DNA of 64,000 nucleotides from a candidate division LCP-89 bacterium B3_LCP (GTDB lineage Bacteria; Electryoneota; B3-LCP): NCBI GenBank assembly GCA_005223185.1, contig NJBN01000003.1, positions 368,659 to 432,658 of the forward strand, read 5' to 3'. Shown piece by piece: positions 51,132 to 60,187 of this stretch (position 1 is its first letter; each line of letters starts with the position of its first letter). The notes under the pieces were generated by a model. It saw only the letters and a program-made list of their open reading frames with translations, ran no database searches and was not told where the DNA came from. The position numbers and the translations under genes were made by a program.

Positions 51132-52037
51132 ATGACTGATACACAGAAAAAACAGTTCAAGCAGACGACTTTTATCCTGAACCCGCGTTCGGGACCATTA
51201 GGCGGTAGACGCAGCACAATCCGGGCAATTGACCGCGTTTGGGGCTCTGCTTCCAAGAATTACAAGATATTGGTTACATCACGAGCGGGTGAAGCTACGC
51301 GTCTGGCTGAGGATGAAGCAGAGCGCGGCAGTGATCTGATCGTAGCGGTCGGTGGTGATGGCACCCTAAATGAAGTTGTCAAAGGCGTATTGGAGCGTGA
51401 TGTAAGTATCGGGCTTCTGCCTGCCGGTTCGGGGAATGGCTTTGCCCGGCATTGGAAAATACCGTTAAACGTCGAAAGAGCCTGCCGGGGCTTGCTCAAC
51501 CCCCGGATAATATCTTGCGATGTGGGTATAGCTGATGAACATCTCTTTCTAGTCACTTTTGGTTGCGGATTGGATGCAGATATCAGCGATAGATATGCTC
51601 GCAGTACCATTAGAGGTATGGGATCATATATATATCACGTGTTGAAGGCGTATTTCGGCTACAGTTCCGATGAAATCACAGTTTTGGAAGATGGACAAAT
51701 AAAATATGAAAGTAAGCCGCTAATACTCACCGTGTGTAACACTAGCGGTTATGGTGGTGGGATTATAATCGCACCCGATGCCGCCCTCGATGATGGTCTT
51801 TTGGATTTGTGCATTATCCCACCGCTTTCCCTTAAAACCACCCTTACAAATCTGCCCAAACTGTTCAATGGCGAAATAAATTCAGTCCCTGGTTATCGTC
51901 ATATGCAGGTTAAGGAAGTGTTAATTAAGCGCAAAGCAGCAAGTCCGATTCATGTGGACGGCGATCCCTTCTCAGCGGGTTTGGAGATCCATGTGAAAGT
52001 TAAACACCGCGCGCTTCGCTTTGCTCTGCCCGCCTGA
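51132..52037 (+). CDS. Diacylglycerol kinase-family lipid kinase (DagK/YegS type)
   Basis: A 301-residue lipid kinase. Catalytic motifs 'LNPRSGPLGGRRS' (~16-28), 'VAVGGDGTLNEVVKGVL' (~72-88) and 'LLPAGSGNGFARHW' (~97-110) are clear, and 'VDGDPF' near the C-terminus holds the second-domain Asp. It phosphorylates diacylglycerol or a related lipid at the membrane using ATP. It follows trmB by 16 bp. Confidence 0.9.
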   Translation: MTDTQKKQFKQTTFILNPRSGPLGGRRSTIRAIDRVWGSASKNYKILVTSRAGEATRLAEDEAERGSDLIVAVGGDGTLNEVVKGVLERDVSIGLLPAGSGNGFARHWKIPLNVERACRGLLNPRIISCDVGIADEHLFLVTFGCGLDADISDRYARSTIRGMGSYIYHVLKAYFGYSSDEITVLEDGQIKYESKPLILTVCNTSGYGGGIIIAPDAALDDGLLDLCIIPPLSLKTTLTNLPKLFNGEINSVPGYRHMQVKEVLIKRKAASPIHVDGDPFSAGLEIHVKVKHRALRFALPA

Positions 52038-52054
52038 TTTATCTCAAACACCCT

Positions 52055-52114
52055 AACACACCTCAGGGAACTTACGTAATTATTATGTCACCTTGAGTGG
52101 CGCTATTTTTTTTG
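52055..52114 (+). terminator. Possible terminator after the lipid kinase gene
   Basis: CTCAGG pairs imperfectly with CCTTGAG around an A/T-rich loop, and a run of eight T follows at 52106-52113. The stem is weak, so this is tentative. Confidence 0.3.
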
Positions 52115-52164
52115 TAATGCCTGGTTATATCATTAATAAATCGGACTATAATTTATTTTGGTAC

Positions 52165-52195
52165 TTGACTTTGCGTGAAAAAATTCGTACATTAT
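52165..52195 (+). promoter_or_regulatory. Promoter of the small secreted protein-matrixin pair
   Basis: TTG (52165-52167), 20 bp, TACATTAT (52188-52195). Confidence 0.6.
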
Positions 52196-52262
52196 AACGG
52201 CTTGACATAACTTTAAAGAAAAATACAAATAGACAATCTCGTTCATTATGAGGAGCAGAATC

Positions 52263-52736
52263 ATGAAGAGAATCCCTTTTTTGGCTGCTGCTGGTATGAT
52301 CTGCCTGTTGTTATTAGCGGGCACCAGTTCGGCTCTCCTGATGGATCTTTCCAAAGAAGATCTGATTAACAACTGCGAAGCGATCGTTCAAGGGACGGTC
52401 AGCGACATTTACAGCGCCTGGAATTCCGAACGAACCAGGATCTATACTTACGCCACTTTGACTATCAGCGATCAGTTTAAGGGTGAATCTGTAAGTTCAG
52501 AAATCGTCATTCAAATTCCCGGCGGTACGGCTGATGACGTTACCCTGACAGTGAGCGATACGCCGACATTAGAACTGGGTATGGACATTATAATACATAC
52601 CTTTACTAAAGAAACCGGTCATACCTGGATTTACGGTTGGGAGAAGGGTGTTCTTGGCGTAGTCAACGGTTATATACCGGAATATAAGATGACCATCGAG
52701 CAATTCCGCCAGTTGGTTGAAAATACAGTTCATTAA
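52263..52736 (+). CDS. Small exported protein upstream of a matrixin-like protease
   Basis: A 157-residue protein with a signal peptide (~1-24, ending 'TSSALLM'). The ATG at 52263 has AGGAG 8 bp upstream, better than the ATG at 52248. The mature domain is a single beta-rich unit: 'AIVQGTVSDIYSAWN', 'RIYTYATLTISDQFKGE', 'IVIQIPGGTAD', 'LGMDIIIHTF'. Similar small proteins commonly precede matrixin-type metalloproteases. Such pairing suggests a chaperone, inhibitor or targeting partner, but no function is established. The protease gene begins 55 bp downstream. Confidence 0.7.
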   Translation: MKRIPFLAAAGMICLLLLAGTSSALLMDLSKEDLINNCEAIVQGTVSDIYSAWNSERTRIYTYATLTISDQFKGESVSSEIVIQIPGGTADDVTLTVSDTPTLELGMDIIIHTFTKETGHTWIYGWEKGVLGVVNGYIPEYKMTIEQFRQLVENTVH

Positions 52737-52791
52737 TCCCGCCAGCGGGACAACCCAAGTAATTTGTCTTAAAAAAGATGAGGAAATAATC

Positions 52792-54093
52792 ATGAATAGA
52801 TATAAAAAATACAGCCTGGCGGTGTTAATCTTGATGGGAGCGTTTTTATGCGTATCCCCAGCATCCGCCTACACATTGTGGGGAATCGACTGGGTTTGGC
52901 TGGGTGGAAGTCCGGTAACAGTTGATATGAAGGTCAATCCGAACTGTGCTGATGCCTCGGCGCCGGATGAATTGAGTTCATTAGAAGCTGCCATGTATTC
53001 CTGGACTACCGCTGGTGCTAATTTCGCCTTCAATTACGCCGGATACACCAGCGTGACTAATCATACCTACAACGGTCAAAATGACATATGCTGGAACTCA
53101 GGTAGCAGTGGCGGAGCTCTGGCAACCACCGGAGCCTGGAATCAACCGGGAACCAGTAATATGATCCAGTGCGACGTCGTCTTCTGGGATAGCGGCATAA
53201 CCTGGAGTACAAGCTGGCCTACCTTTTCACAATTCGATGTGGAGAGTGTAGCTGTGCATGAATTGGGACACTGCTTGGGTCTTGATCATTCTCAGTATAA
53301 CTGGGCGGTGATGTGGTACTCTATCGGCTGGGGCGAGGTACAGCGTGACCTATCATCAGATGATATAGATGGGGTATTAGCCATATACGGACCGTATGGT
53401 GGTTCAGAGCTATCAGTTATGGTTAATCCCACCGGATCGGTTATGGTTCCCAGTGCCGGAGGAAGTATTGATTACGATCTGGAAGTCAATAACCTGTCAG
53501 GATCCACTGTCTATTTTGACGGATGGTCTGAATTTGAAGCCCTTGGCGGCGGGTACAGCGAAATAGTGATTTTTCGCCAGAACCTCTGGATTGGTGCCGG
53601 AGCCAGCATCGAAAGATCAGTGTACATGAACATTTCCGGATCGGTGCCCGATAACACCTATGAATACTTCCTGAGAGTCGCGGACTACTACGGTGCGCCG
53701 ACTCTGATGGACGAAGATAGTTTCATCTTCTACAAGTACAACTTCGGTGATGGTGTTGCATATGAATGGGTGGAAGAAACGTCCAGTACAGGTTGGGATG
53801 AGGGCATAAGCATCCAACCGGTGATTCCCGAAACCTTCCTGGTCACCTCGGCGTATCCTAATCCCTTTAACCCGGAAACCACCATTGAATTTGACCTGCC
53901 GGAATATTCTGAAGTTACGTTGTCCATTTTCAACATGCAGGGACAGAAGGTAACCGATCTTCTCTACGGTCAGATGGAAGCCGGGCACTACAGAGCAACC
54001 TGGAACGCCTCCGGTTATCCATCCGGAACCTACATTTACCACTTCAGCAGTGATGCAGGTAATGCCACTGGCAAGATGGTTCTTCTCAAGTAG
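52792..54093 (+). CDS. Matrixin-like (M10) metalloprotease with T9SS sorting tail
   Basis: A 433-residue exported protease. A signal peptide spans residues 1-26 (ending 'SPASA'). The metzincin zinc motif 'HELGHCLGLDH' gives His156, Glu157, His160 and His166, and the Met-turn is near Met174 ('AVMWYS'). The N-terminal segment lacks an obvious cysteine-switch propeptide. A beta domain (~200-330) and the Por tail follow ('YPNPFNPETTIEFDLPEYS', ending 'KMVLLK'). I chose the ATG at 52792 because it begins the signal peptide and has AGGA upstream. A strong terminator follows. Confidence 0.9.
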   Translation: MNRYKKYSLAVLILMGAFLCVSPASAYTLWGIDWVWLGGSPVTVDMKVNPNCADASAPDELSSLEAAMYSWTTAGANFAFNYAGYTSVTNHTYNGQNDICWNSGSSGGALATTGAWNQPGTSNMIQCDVVFWDSGITWSTSWPTFSQFDVESVAVHELGHCLGLDHSQYNWAVMWYSIGWGEVQRDLSSDDIDGVLAIYGPYGGSELSVMVNPTGSVMVPSAGGSIDYDLEVNNLSGSTVYFDGWSEFEALGGGYSEIVIFRQNLWIGAGASIERSVYMNISGSVPDNTYEYFLRVADYYGAPTLMDEDSFIFYKYNFGDGVAYEWVEETSSTGWDEGISIQPVIPETFLVTSAYPNPFNPETTIEFDLPEYSEVTLSIFNMQGQKVTDLLYGQMEAGHYRATWNASGYPSGTYIYHFSSDAGNATGKMVLLK

Positions 54094-54117
54094 AATTCAG
54101 GAGTTAGAATATCCGTA

Positions 54118-54148
54118 GGGCGGGGGTGCTTCCCCCGCCCTTTTTTTT
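54118..54148 (+). terminator. Terminator of the matrixin gene, GTAGGG-type palindrome
   Basis: GGGCGGGGG-TGCTT-CCCCCGCCC followed by eight T, preceded by CGTA. A perfect 9-bp GC stem. Confidence 0.9.
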
Positions 54149-54188
54149 ACGCTTTTTTTGGGAAAAACGCCTCGATTTTATTTTTTAC

Positions 54189-54219
54189 TTGCATTTGGCG
54201 TCATTTATGTGTATATTTA
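54189..54219 (+). promoter_or_regulatory. Promoter of the LVIVD-repeat gene
   Basis: TTG (54189-54191), 20 bp, TATATTTA (54212-54219), about 37 bp before the ATG. Confidence 0.65.
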
Positions 54220-54255
54220 TGTGTATATTATGGAGTGTTAACTGAAAGGTAAATC

Positions 54256-56823
54256 ATGAAAAAAGATTCCGGTAGAATCGCAGTTTATGCCATTTGCTTG
54301 ATGCTCTTACTATCAAAAATATGTATAGGACAGATCTACAACGTATCGCTGATCGGAAGTTTTTATAACAACTGGGATGATAATGTAGGTGATCTTACAG
54401 TACACGGAGATTTTGTATACGTATCAACAGGTTGGTCTGGTCTCCGAATCGTGGACATACAAGATCAAACAAATCCAATCGAAGTTGGATATTACGTTAC
54501 ACCAACACCAGGATCGACAAATTCACCCAGCTACATTGTTGCAGCGGATGTTGACGGGAATTACTGCTATATAGCCGATTATAATGAGGGATTGCGTATT
54601 GTAGATATCTCAAATCCTTCCACACCCCTAGAGGTGGGATTCTTTATTCCACCAAGCGCCGCTCGTGCTGTTAAGATTGTAGGCAATTCTGCTTACTTAG
54701 CTTCTTGGACATACGGATTGATAATCCTTGATATATCAAATCCTGCCAATCCGGAACAAATCGGTTATTGCGACATCGCAGGTGGAGCTGTGGGGATTGC
54801 AGTTTCAGGGAACTATGTATATATAGCTGCTCAATATGCAGGTCTGCGCGTTATCGATGTTTCAGATCCGCAAAATCCAATTGAAGTTGGATTTTGTGAA
54901 ACTCCTGGAAGCGCAAACGAAGTAGATCTATCAGGAAATCTTGCTTTTATCGCGGATGCGTCGGGCGGATTAAGAATTATTAATATCTTAGATCCGCAAA
55001 ATCCCATTGAGATTGGATTTTACGACCAGGTAACCAGTATTGCAGATATCTCGATATTAAATGATTATGCATTCATTACCGACCTTCCGAATGGAATAGT
55101 ACGGATAATTGATGTTTCTGATCCAACAAATCCCTCAGAAGTAAACGTATTTGACACACCCGGATCTCCTTATGGTGTTGGAAATTCAGTGGCATGCATG
55201 TATGTTGTTGATGATATTGGGGGATTAAGAGTTGCAGACATATCAGATCCATCGAATCCCTTAGAAATCAGCTCCTATGATACGCCTGGCCTGATACGAG
55301 CAATATATGCCTCTCAAGACCTTGTATTTGCCGCAAATTCTGATGCTGGCCTACGTATTATCGAAGTTTCAGATCCTGCCAATCCTCTGGAACTTGGTTT
55401 TTGCGATACTCCAGGTAGAGCCCGAGACGTTACTGTCTCAGGTAACTTGGCTTTAGTGGCCGACTATTATGGTACTTGTGGGTTGAGGATAATTGATATC
55501 ACGGACCCGTCGAATCCCTATGAGATCGGATATGTAGTAAACATAGGGAGTCCTTATAGTGTTGAGGTGAGTGGAAATTATGCCTTTGTAGCATCGGGTG
55601 CATCCGGATTGCGCATTATTGATTTCTCGAATCCCAACCAGCCAATCGAAATTGGTTATTACAATACCCCTGGTTCAGCAATGGGTATTGATGTGTTTAA
55701 TAATTATTCATATGTCGCTGCTAACCTCGAGGGTTTACGAATAATTGATGTATCCACGCCGGAAGTTCCTTTTGAAGTGGGATTTTATTTAACTCCCGCA
55801 GCACATGATGTCTATGTTATTGATACTTATGCGTATCTTGTAGATTATTATGAAGGATTGATAATTCTTGATATCTCAAATCCTGCGGCACCTATTGAGG
55901 TGGGACATTATTCCATAACTGAACCGCCTGGAAGTAGTAGCGTCTTTGTGGTAGGCGATAAAGCTTACTTGGCTCATTCAAATGTTGGACTCATTGTTAT
56001 TGACGTAACTGATCCCACAAATCCGATTGAAATTGCATCCTATCTTTCTCCCGGTTTTGCAAAGGATGTTTTTATCTCAAGCGATTTGATATTCTTAGCA
56101 GATTACTTTTTTTTAGAAACCCTCGAGCTTGATCTGCCAGACTTGTCTGTACAATTGGATCCTGTAAGTTTACCCATTCAGATTCCCGGTAGTGGAGGAA
56201 CGTTTGAGTTAAATATCGAAATAACCAACAACGAACTTTCAGCTGTTAACTTCGATGTATGGACGATGGTAACGCTCCCCAACGCAATGGCATTTGGTCC
56301 GTTGATTGGACCGGTCAATCTCGATTTCGATCCCGGTTTTTCTGCCAATCGCGACCGTACACAGGCTGTCCCCACCGGTGCGCCAACTGGCATGTACACT
56401 TATGATGCATACGTCGGCGTCTATCCTGATCTAGTGTACGATGAGGACCACTTTGACTTTGAGAAGCTGGCTACAGGCGACGGTCAGCCAGTTGAAGGAT
56501 GGACTTGCTGGGGATTGGAATTCACCGACGAAGTTGCGGAAACTTCCGCTCTAGTACCGGAAGAATTCTCAATACTGTCTGCTTACCCCAACCCCTTCAA
56601 TCCACAAACCACCATCCGCTTCGGGCTGCCGGTGACGTCTCAGGTTAATCTGACCATATATAATCTGGTGGGGAGAGAGGTAGCGACAATCGTGGATGGC
56701 TTCAGGATGGCAGGCTACCACGAGGTCATCTTTGATGCATCCAACCTGTCTTCCGGTCTCTACTTCTACCGCATACAGGCTGGCGACTTCACCGATGTGA
56801 AGAAGATGATGTTGGTGAAGTAG
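54256..56823 (+). CDS. LVIVD-repeat beta-propeller protein with T9SS sorting tail
   Basis: An 855-residue exported protein. The signal peptide ends near residue 26 ('SKICIGQ'). Thirteen full LVIVD repeats and one partial repeat (~35-625) follow the pattern 'GLRIIDxSxPxNPxEIGxYxTPG' plus 'VxVSGNYAYVADxxxG', about 44 residues each. They are expected to form beta-propellers used for surface binding. The spacer domain (~640-745) resembles that of the SBBP and 47.5-kb proteins. The Por tail has 'YPNPFNPQTTIRFGLP' and ends 'KKMMLVK'. The ligand is unknown. Confidence 0.87.
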   Translation: MKKDSGRIAVYAICLMLLLSKICIGQIYNVSLIGSFYNNWDDNVGDLTVHGDFVYVSTGWSGLRIVDIQDQTNPIEVGYYVTPTPGSTNSPSYIVAADVDGNYCYIADYNEGLRIVDISNPSTPLEVGFFIPPSAARAVKIVGNSAYLASWTYGLIILDISNPANPEQIGYCDIAGGAVGIAVSGNYVYIAAQYAGLRVIDVSDPQNPIEVGFCETPGSANEVDLSGNLAFIADASGGLRIINILDPQNPIEIGFYDQVTSIADISILNDYAFITDLPNGIVRIIDVSDPTNPSEVNVFDTPGSPYGVGNSVACMYVVDDIGGLRVADISDPSNPLEISSYDTPGLIRAIYASQDLVFAANSDAGLRIIEVSDPANPLELGFCDTPGRARDVTVSGNLALVADYYGTCGLRIIDITDPSNPYEIGYVVNIGSPYSVEVSGNYAFVASGASGLRIIDFSNPNQPIEIGYYNTPGSAMGIDVFNNYSYVAANLEGLRIIDVSTPEVPFEVGFYLTPAAHDVYVIDTYAYLVDYYEGLIILDISNPAAPIEVGHYSITEPPGSSSVFVVGDKAYLAHSNVGLIVIDVTDPTNPIEIASYLSPGFAKDVFISSDLIFLADYFFLETLELDLPDLSVQLDPVSLPIQIPGSGGTFELNIEITNNELSAVNFDVWTMVTLPNAMAFGPLIGPVNLDFDPGFSANRDRTQAVPTGAPTGMYTYDAYVGVYPDLVYDEDHFDFEKLATGDGQPVEGWTCWGLEFTDEVAETSALVPEEFSILSAYPNPFNPQTTIRFGLPVTSQVNLTIYNLVGREVATIVDGFRMAGYHEVIFDASNLSSGLYFYRIQAGDFTDVKKMMLVK

Positions 56824-56846
56824 CTACAAGCTGTAAGTAATATATT

Positions 56847-56881
56847 GTAGGGGCAGACCTGTGTGTCTGCCTTTATTTTTT
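56847..56881 (+). terminator. Terminator of the LVIVD gene, a dispersed GTAGGGG repeat
   Basis: GTAGGGGCAGACCTGTGTGT plus CTGCC gives a GGCAGAC/GTCTGCC stem, followed by TTTATTTTTT. The 25 bp at 56847-56871 also occurs, inverted, at 13043-13067. Confidence 0.8.
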
Positions 56882-56911
56882 AATAAAAATTACCTCTACA
56901 AAAAAATTTGC

Positions 56912-56942
56912 TTGTTTTCCCCTAAAATATTTCGTATATTTA
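56912..56942 (+). promoter_or_regulatory. Promoter of the deiminase gene
   Basis: TTG (56912-56914), 20 bp, TATATTTA (56935-56942), about 57 bp before the chosen ATG. An in-frame ATG at 56943 touches the -7 element and so is unlikely to be the start. Confidence 0.7.
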
Positions 56943-56999
56943 ATGATAGCCATATCAAATCCAACAATAAACTGTAATATACATCTGGAGGTCCAAGCC

Positions 57000-59999
57000 A
57001 TGATTCGCTCATATAACCACATAATCTGGATCATTTCCATCGCCGTCTTGGTGCTGTTTTGCAGCCTGACATCTTTCGCAGATGAGAAACTGCCCACTCC
57101 ACCCGATTGGGATCCCGTACTGGGACCGCCCATAGGTCCCACTGAATGGGAAAAAGCCAACGAACACCTCTATCCGGTGGAATTAGGAACGGATGATCCC
57201 CCTCCACAACCGGTAGTCAATCCGGGGGAATGGGAACGTATGACCGGTGTGCTCATCCGCTATCCACTGGGGATTTCTCTGGATATCGTCAGTGAAATGT
57301 CGGAAGATGTGTTGGTGGTAACCATCGTTTCTTCAACTTCGCAGCAGCAGACGGTCTGGAATCAATACAATAACGCTGGCGTCAACATGGCCAACACGGA
57401 CTGGTTGATCGCAGCTTCCAACAGTATGTGGACCCGCGATTACGGTCCCTGGTTCACCTTCATCGGCACCGATGAACAGGCAATTTCCAACCACACCTAT
57501 AATCGCCCTACCAGACCGGATGACAACAGGATCCCGGAAGAGTTTGGTACCGCTTATGGTATTCCCGTCTATGATCTCCCTCTAACGCATACTGGCGGTA
57601 ACTACATGAGTGGCGGTATGGGCATTTCCATGTCCACAGATTTGGTGTACAACGAGAACTCCGGTATGTCTCAGTGGGAAGTCGATCAGATCATGGACGA
57701 TTATTTGGGCGTTGGATTCTATGACGTTATGCCTGATATTTTAGGCGGTGGCATTCACCACATAGACTGCTGGGCGAAGATGCTGGATCCCGGTCGCATC
57801 CTGGCGAAACGTCTGGATCCACCCAACGCCACGCTGGAAGCTAACGTGGCTTACTGGGAGAGCCAGACAAGTTCTTACGGCGTACCTTACGAGGTGATCC
57901 GTGTGGATTGTTACTCCTCTACACCTTATACCAATTCCCTGATTCTGAACGATAAGGTCCTGGTGCCCCTCTTCGGTGGTTCACTGGATGCTCAAGCCTT
58001 GCAAACTTACCAGGACGCCCTGCCCGGCTATGAAATCCTCGGTTTCAACGGCAGTTGGGTTTCAGATGATGCCATCCATTGCCGCACCATGGGAATTACA
58101 GATCGCTACATGCTGAGAATCGTCCATGTGCCACTAACCGATCAGGAAAACAGTGGTCAGGGTTACGAGGTAGAAGCTGATATACACGTCTATAGCGATA
58201 TGCCTTTATCACCGGGTATGCCGGAGATAATGTGGAAGATCGAAGGGGGAAACTACAGTTCTGCGCCCATGACCCTCCAGGGAGACGATATCTACGTCGG
58301 CAATATACCCGAACAACCCGATTTCAGCACTATTTACTATTATGTCTACGCTGAAGACGAATCAGGTAGAAGGGAGAATCACCCCTTTATCGGCGCTCCC
58401 AACCCTCACCATTTCATGGTTGCTCCCGATACCATACCACCGCTGATCGTACACGATCCGCTGCCTGATCTGTCAACTTATGAATGGCCACCCATAATCG
58501 AAGCGGAAATAACAGATAATACCGGTATTGCCGTAGCTCTGGTGGAATACTCAATCAATGGGATTCCGCAACCGCCTATTGGTATGACGAATGTTGGCAG
58601 CATTTATAGTTGTACACTGGACGGAAACGTAATTGTCGGTGATACTTATGAATACCGCATCTTTGCAGTTGATGCATCTGGAGCGGGAAATGGCGCCTAC
58701 AGTCCGGAATCAGGCATGTACACTGGCGAAATTTTACCTGCCGTGTTAGCAGACATGGAAGATGGAGCTCCTGATTGGACTCACAGCATTATCTTACCGG
58801 GTTTTAATGATGAATGGCATCTATCCACTCAACAGAACCACACATCTGGCGGCGTACAGAGCTGGAAATGCGGCGATACCGGCTTCGGTAACTACGGTAA
58901 CCTGCTGGATGCAGGATTGGTATCTCAGGAATTCATCATAGAAGACGGCGCCCGGTTGAGTTTCTGGCATATGATGTCAGCAGAGATTTCTACATCATAT
59001 CCCGGGTATGCTTATGATGGCAGCCTAGTTGAGATGTCCGTGGACGGCGGCGGTTGGACGCAGATTGATCCTGACGGAGGTTATCCATATCTGGTTCGCG
59101 TCGGTAGTAATCCAGGGCCGTTTGAGGCGGAAACACCTATCTTCTCGGGAATGACCAGCGGGTGGGAGTTTGTTTCCTTCGACTTGACCGGTGTATCAGG
59201 TGACGTGCGTTTCAGGTTCCGCTTCGGTAGTGACGGTTCCGCGGCGGAAGAAGGTTGGTTTGTAGATGACGTTCTGGTGGTAATGGGCGGCAGTGTTCCA
59301 CCGCCAGCTATGATCGTGGAAGTGGATTATGTAAGCGGTTCGCCGATACCTGCAGGAGGCGGGACTCTGTATTATGCTATCTGGGGTGAAAATCAAGGTT
59401 CAACAGCCCTTGACTACGACATCTGGATCGACAAGATCTATGAGAGTACCGACACAACCACGCTTATTCTTCGTGAGATCACCAATTACCAGCCTGGTTG
59501 GCAAATCAATCGTCCGGATGCATGGTTCCCGGTACCTCCGGACTGGCCAGGTGGTAACTACGAATTCAGGATTTATTCCGGCTGGCACCCCGAATACGAC
59601 ATCTGGCACACGGATGCGTTCTCCTGGGTAAAAGATGGCGCAGTTGATCTGGGATACGACTTCGAAGCCAACCTGCCGCTGAACGCACCAGATCCATTTG
59701 CGGAAATTATGAGTGGAGTGGAATACAGCATACCTGAATCATTTGACGTGGTGGGTGTTTATCCCAACCCATTCAATCCCACAACAGTTCTCAGCTACAA
59801 GCTGCCAGATGCAAGCCTCGTAAAACTATCGGTATATGACATCTCCGGTCGTCTGGTAACAGAACTGGTCAACGGCTGGCGGGATGCGGGAGTGCATGAG
59901 GTTACGTTTGATGGATCTGACTTGGCTTCGGGTATCTACATCTACCACTTGACTGCTGGAGAATTCAGCGCTAATGGTAAGATGGTGTTGATGAAGTGA
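57000..59999 (+). CDS. Peptidylarginine-deiminase-family enzyme (PPAD-like) with T9SS sorting tail
   Basis: A 999-residue exported protein with a signal peptide (~1-27, ending 'SFA'). The PAD/agmatine-deiminase fold occupies ~70-375. Candidate catalytic residues are Asp147 ('WTRDYGPW'), His254 and Asp256 ('GIHHIDCWAK'), Asn312 and Cys361 ('DDAIHCRTMGI'). This order and spacing match Porphyromonas gingivalis PPAD (Asp130, His236, Asp238, Asn297, Cys351, from memory). 'NRPTR' at 168-172 falls where PPAD holds its substrate-carboxylate arginines. Ig-like and beta domains and a Por tail ('YPNPFNPTTVLSY', ending 'KMVLMK') follow. GGAGG precedes the ATG. It probably converts peptidyl arginine to citrulline outside the cell; free agmatine as substrate is less likely for a secreted protein. 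Confidence 0.85.
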   Translation: MIRSYNHIIWIISIAVLVLFCSLTSFADEKLPTPPDWDPVLGPPIGPTEWEKANEHLYPVELGTDDPPPQPVVNPGEWERMTGVLIRYPLGISLDIVSEMSEDVLVVTIVSSTSQQQTVWNQYNNAGVNMANTDWLIAASNSMWTRDYGPWFTFIGTDEQAISNHTYNRPTRPDDNRIPEEFGTAYGIPVYDLPLTHTGGNYMSGGMGISMSTDLVYNENSGMSQWEVDQIMDDYLGVGFYDVMPDILGGGIHHIDCWAKMLDPGRILAKRLDPPNATLEANVAYWESQTSSYGVPYEVIRVDCYSSTPYTNSLILNDKVLVPLFGGSLDAQALQTYQDALPGYEILGFNGSWVSDDAIHCRTMGITDRYMLRIVHVPLTDQENSGQGYEVEADIHVYSDMPLSPGMPEIMWKIEGGNYSSAPMTLQGDDIYVGNIPEQPDFSTIYYYVYAEDESGRRENHPFIGAPNPHHFMVAPDTIPPLIVHDPLPDLSTYEWPPIIEAEITDNTGIAVALVEYSINGIPQPPIGMTNVGSIYSCTLDGNVIVGDTYEYRIFAVDASGAGNGAYSPESGMYTGEILPAVLADMEDGAPDWTHSIILPGFNDEWHLSTQQNHTSGGVQSWKCGDTGFGNYGNLLDAGLVSQEFIIEDGARLSFWHMMSAEISTSYPGYAYDGSLVEMSVDGGGWTQIDPDGGYPYLVRVGSNPGPFEAETPIFSGMTSGWEFVSFDLTGVSGDVRFRFRFGSDGSAAEEGWFVDDVLVVMGGSVPPPAMIVEVDYVSGSPIPAGGGTLYYAIWGENQGSTALDYDIWIDKIYESTDTTTLILREITNYQPGWQINRPDAWFPVPPDWPGGNYEFRIYSGWHPEYDIWHTDAFSWVKDGAVDLGYDFEANLPLNAPDPFAEIMSGVEYSIPESFDVVGVYPNPFNPTTVLSYKLPDASLVKLSVYDISGRLVTELVNGWRDAGVHEVTFDGSDLASGIYIYHLTAGEFSANGKMVLMK

Positions 60000-60024
60000 C
60001 CGTAAAAGGCAATCATCGGTTGTA

Positions 60025-60061
60025 GGGCAGATCCGTCAACTGACGGATGTCTGCCCTTTTT
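60025..60061 (+). terminator. Terminator of the deiminase gene, GTAGGG-type palindrome
   Basis: GGGCAGA-TCCGTCA / TGACGGA-TCTGCCC with a small internal bulge, preceded by TGTA and followed by five T. Confidence 0.85.
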
Positions 60062-60093
60062 CTATCACAGCTCCCCCCAAGAAAACAAACCAC

Positions 60094-60124
60094 TTGACAA
60101 AATCGTAATTATTGTGTATATTGG
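60094..60124 (+). promoter_or_regulatory. Promoter of the aminotransferase-hydrolase-FG-GAP run
   Basis: TTG (60094-60096), 20 bp, TATATTGG (60117-60124), about 63 bp before the ATG. Confidence 0.65.
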
Positions 60125-60187
60125 AAAAAACTAAGCAAGGGCTGACATCTCCACTTTTCTTAACTCACTATTAAAAATTCAGACAAC

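Noticed and set aside
52038-52262. Riboswitch or small RNA ahead of the matrixin pair
   Set aside because: The region is A/T-rich with only a weak stem and T run, better explained as a terminator plus promoter.
54400-56100. Apparent tandem repeats in the DNA of the LVIVD gene
   Set aside because: The repeats are protein-level (about 44 residues) with strongly diverged DNA, so this is a repeat protein and not a satellite or CRISPR-like array.
57000-59999. Plain agmatine deiminase annotation for the PAD-family protein
   Set aside because: It has a signal peptide and sorting tail, is nearly three times longer than agmatine deiminases, and its catalytic spacing follows PPAD. Agmatine deiminases are cytoplasmic.
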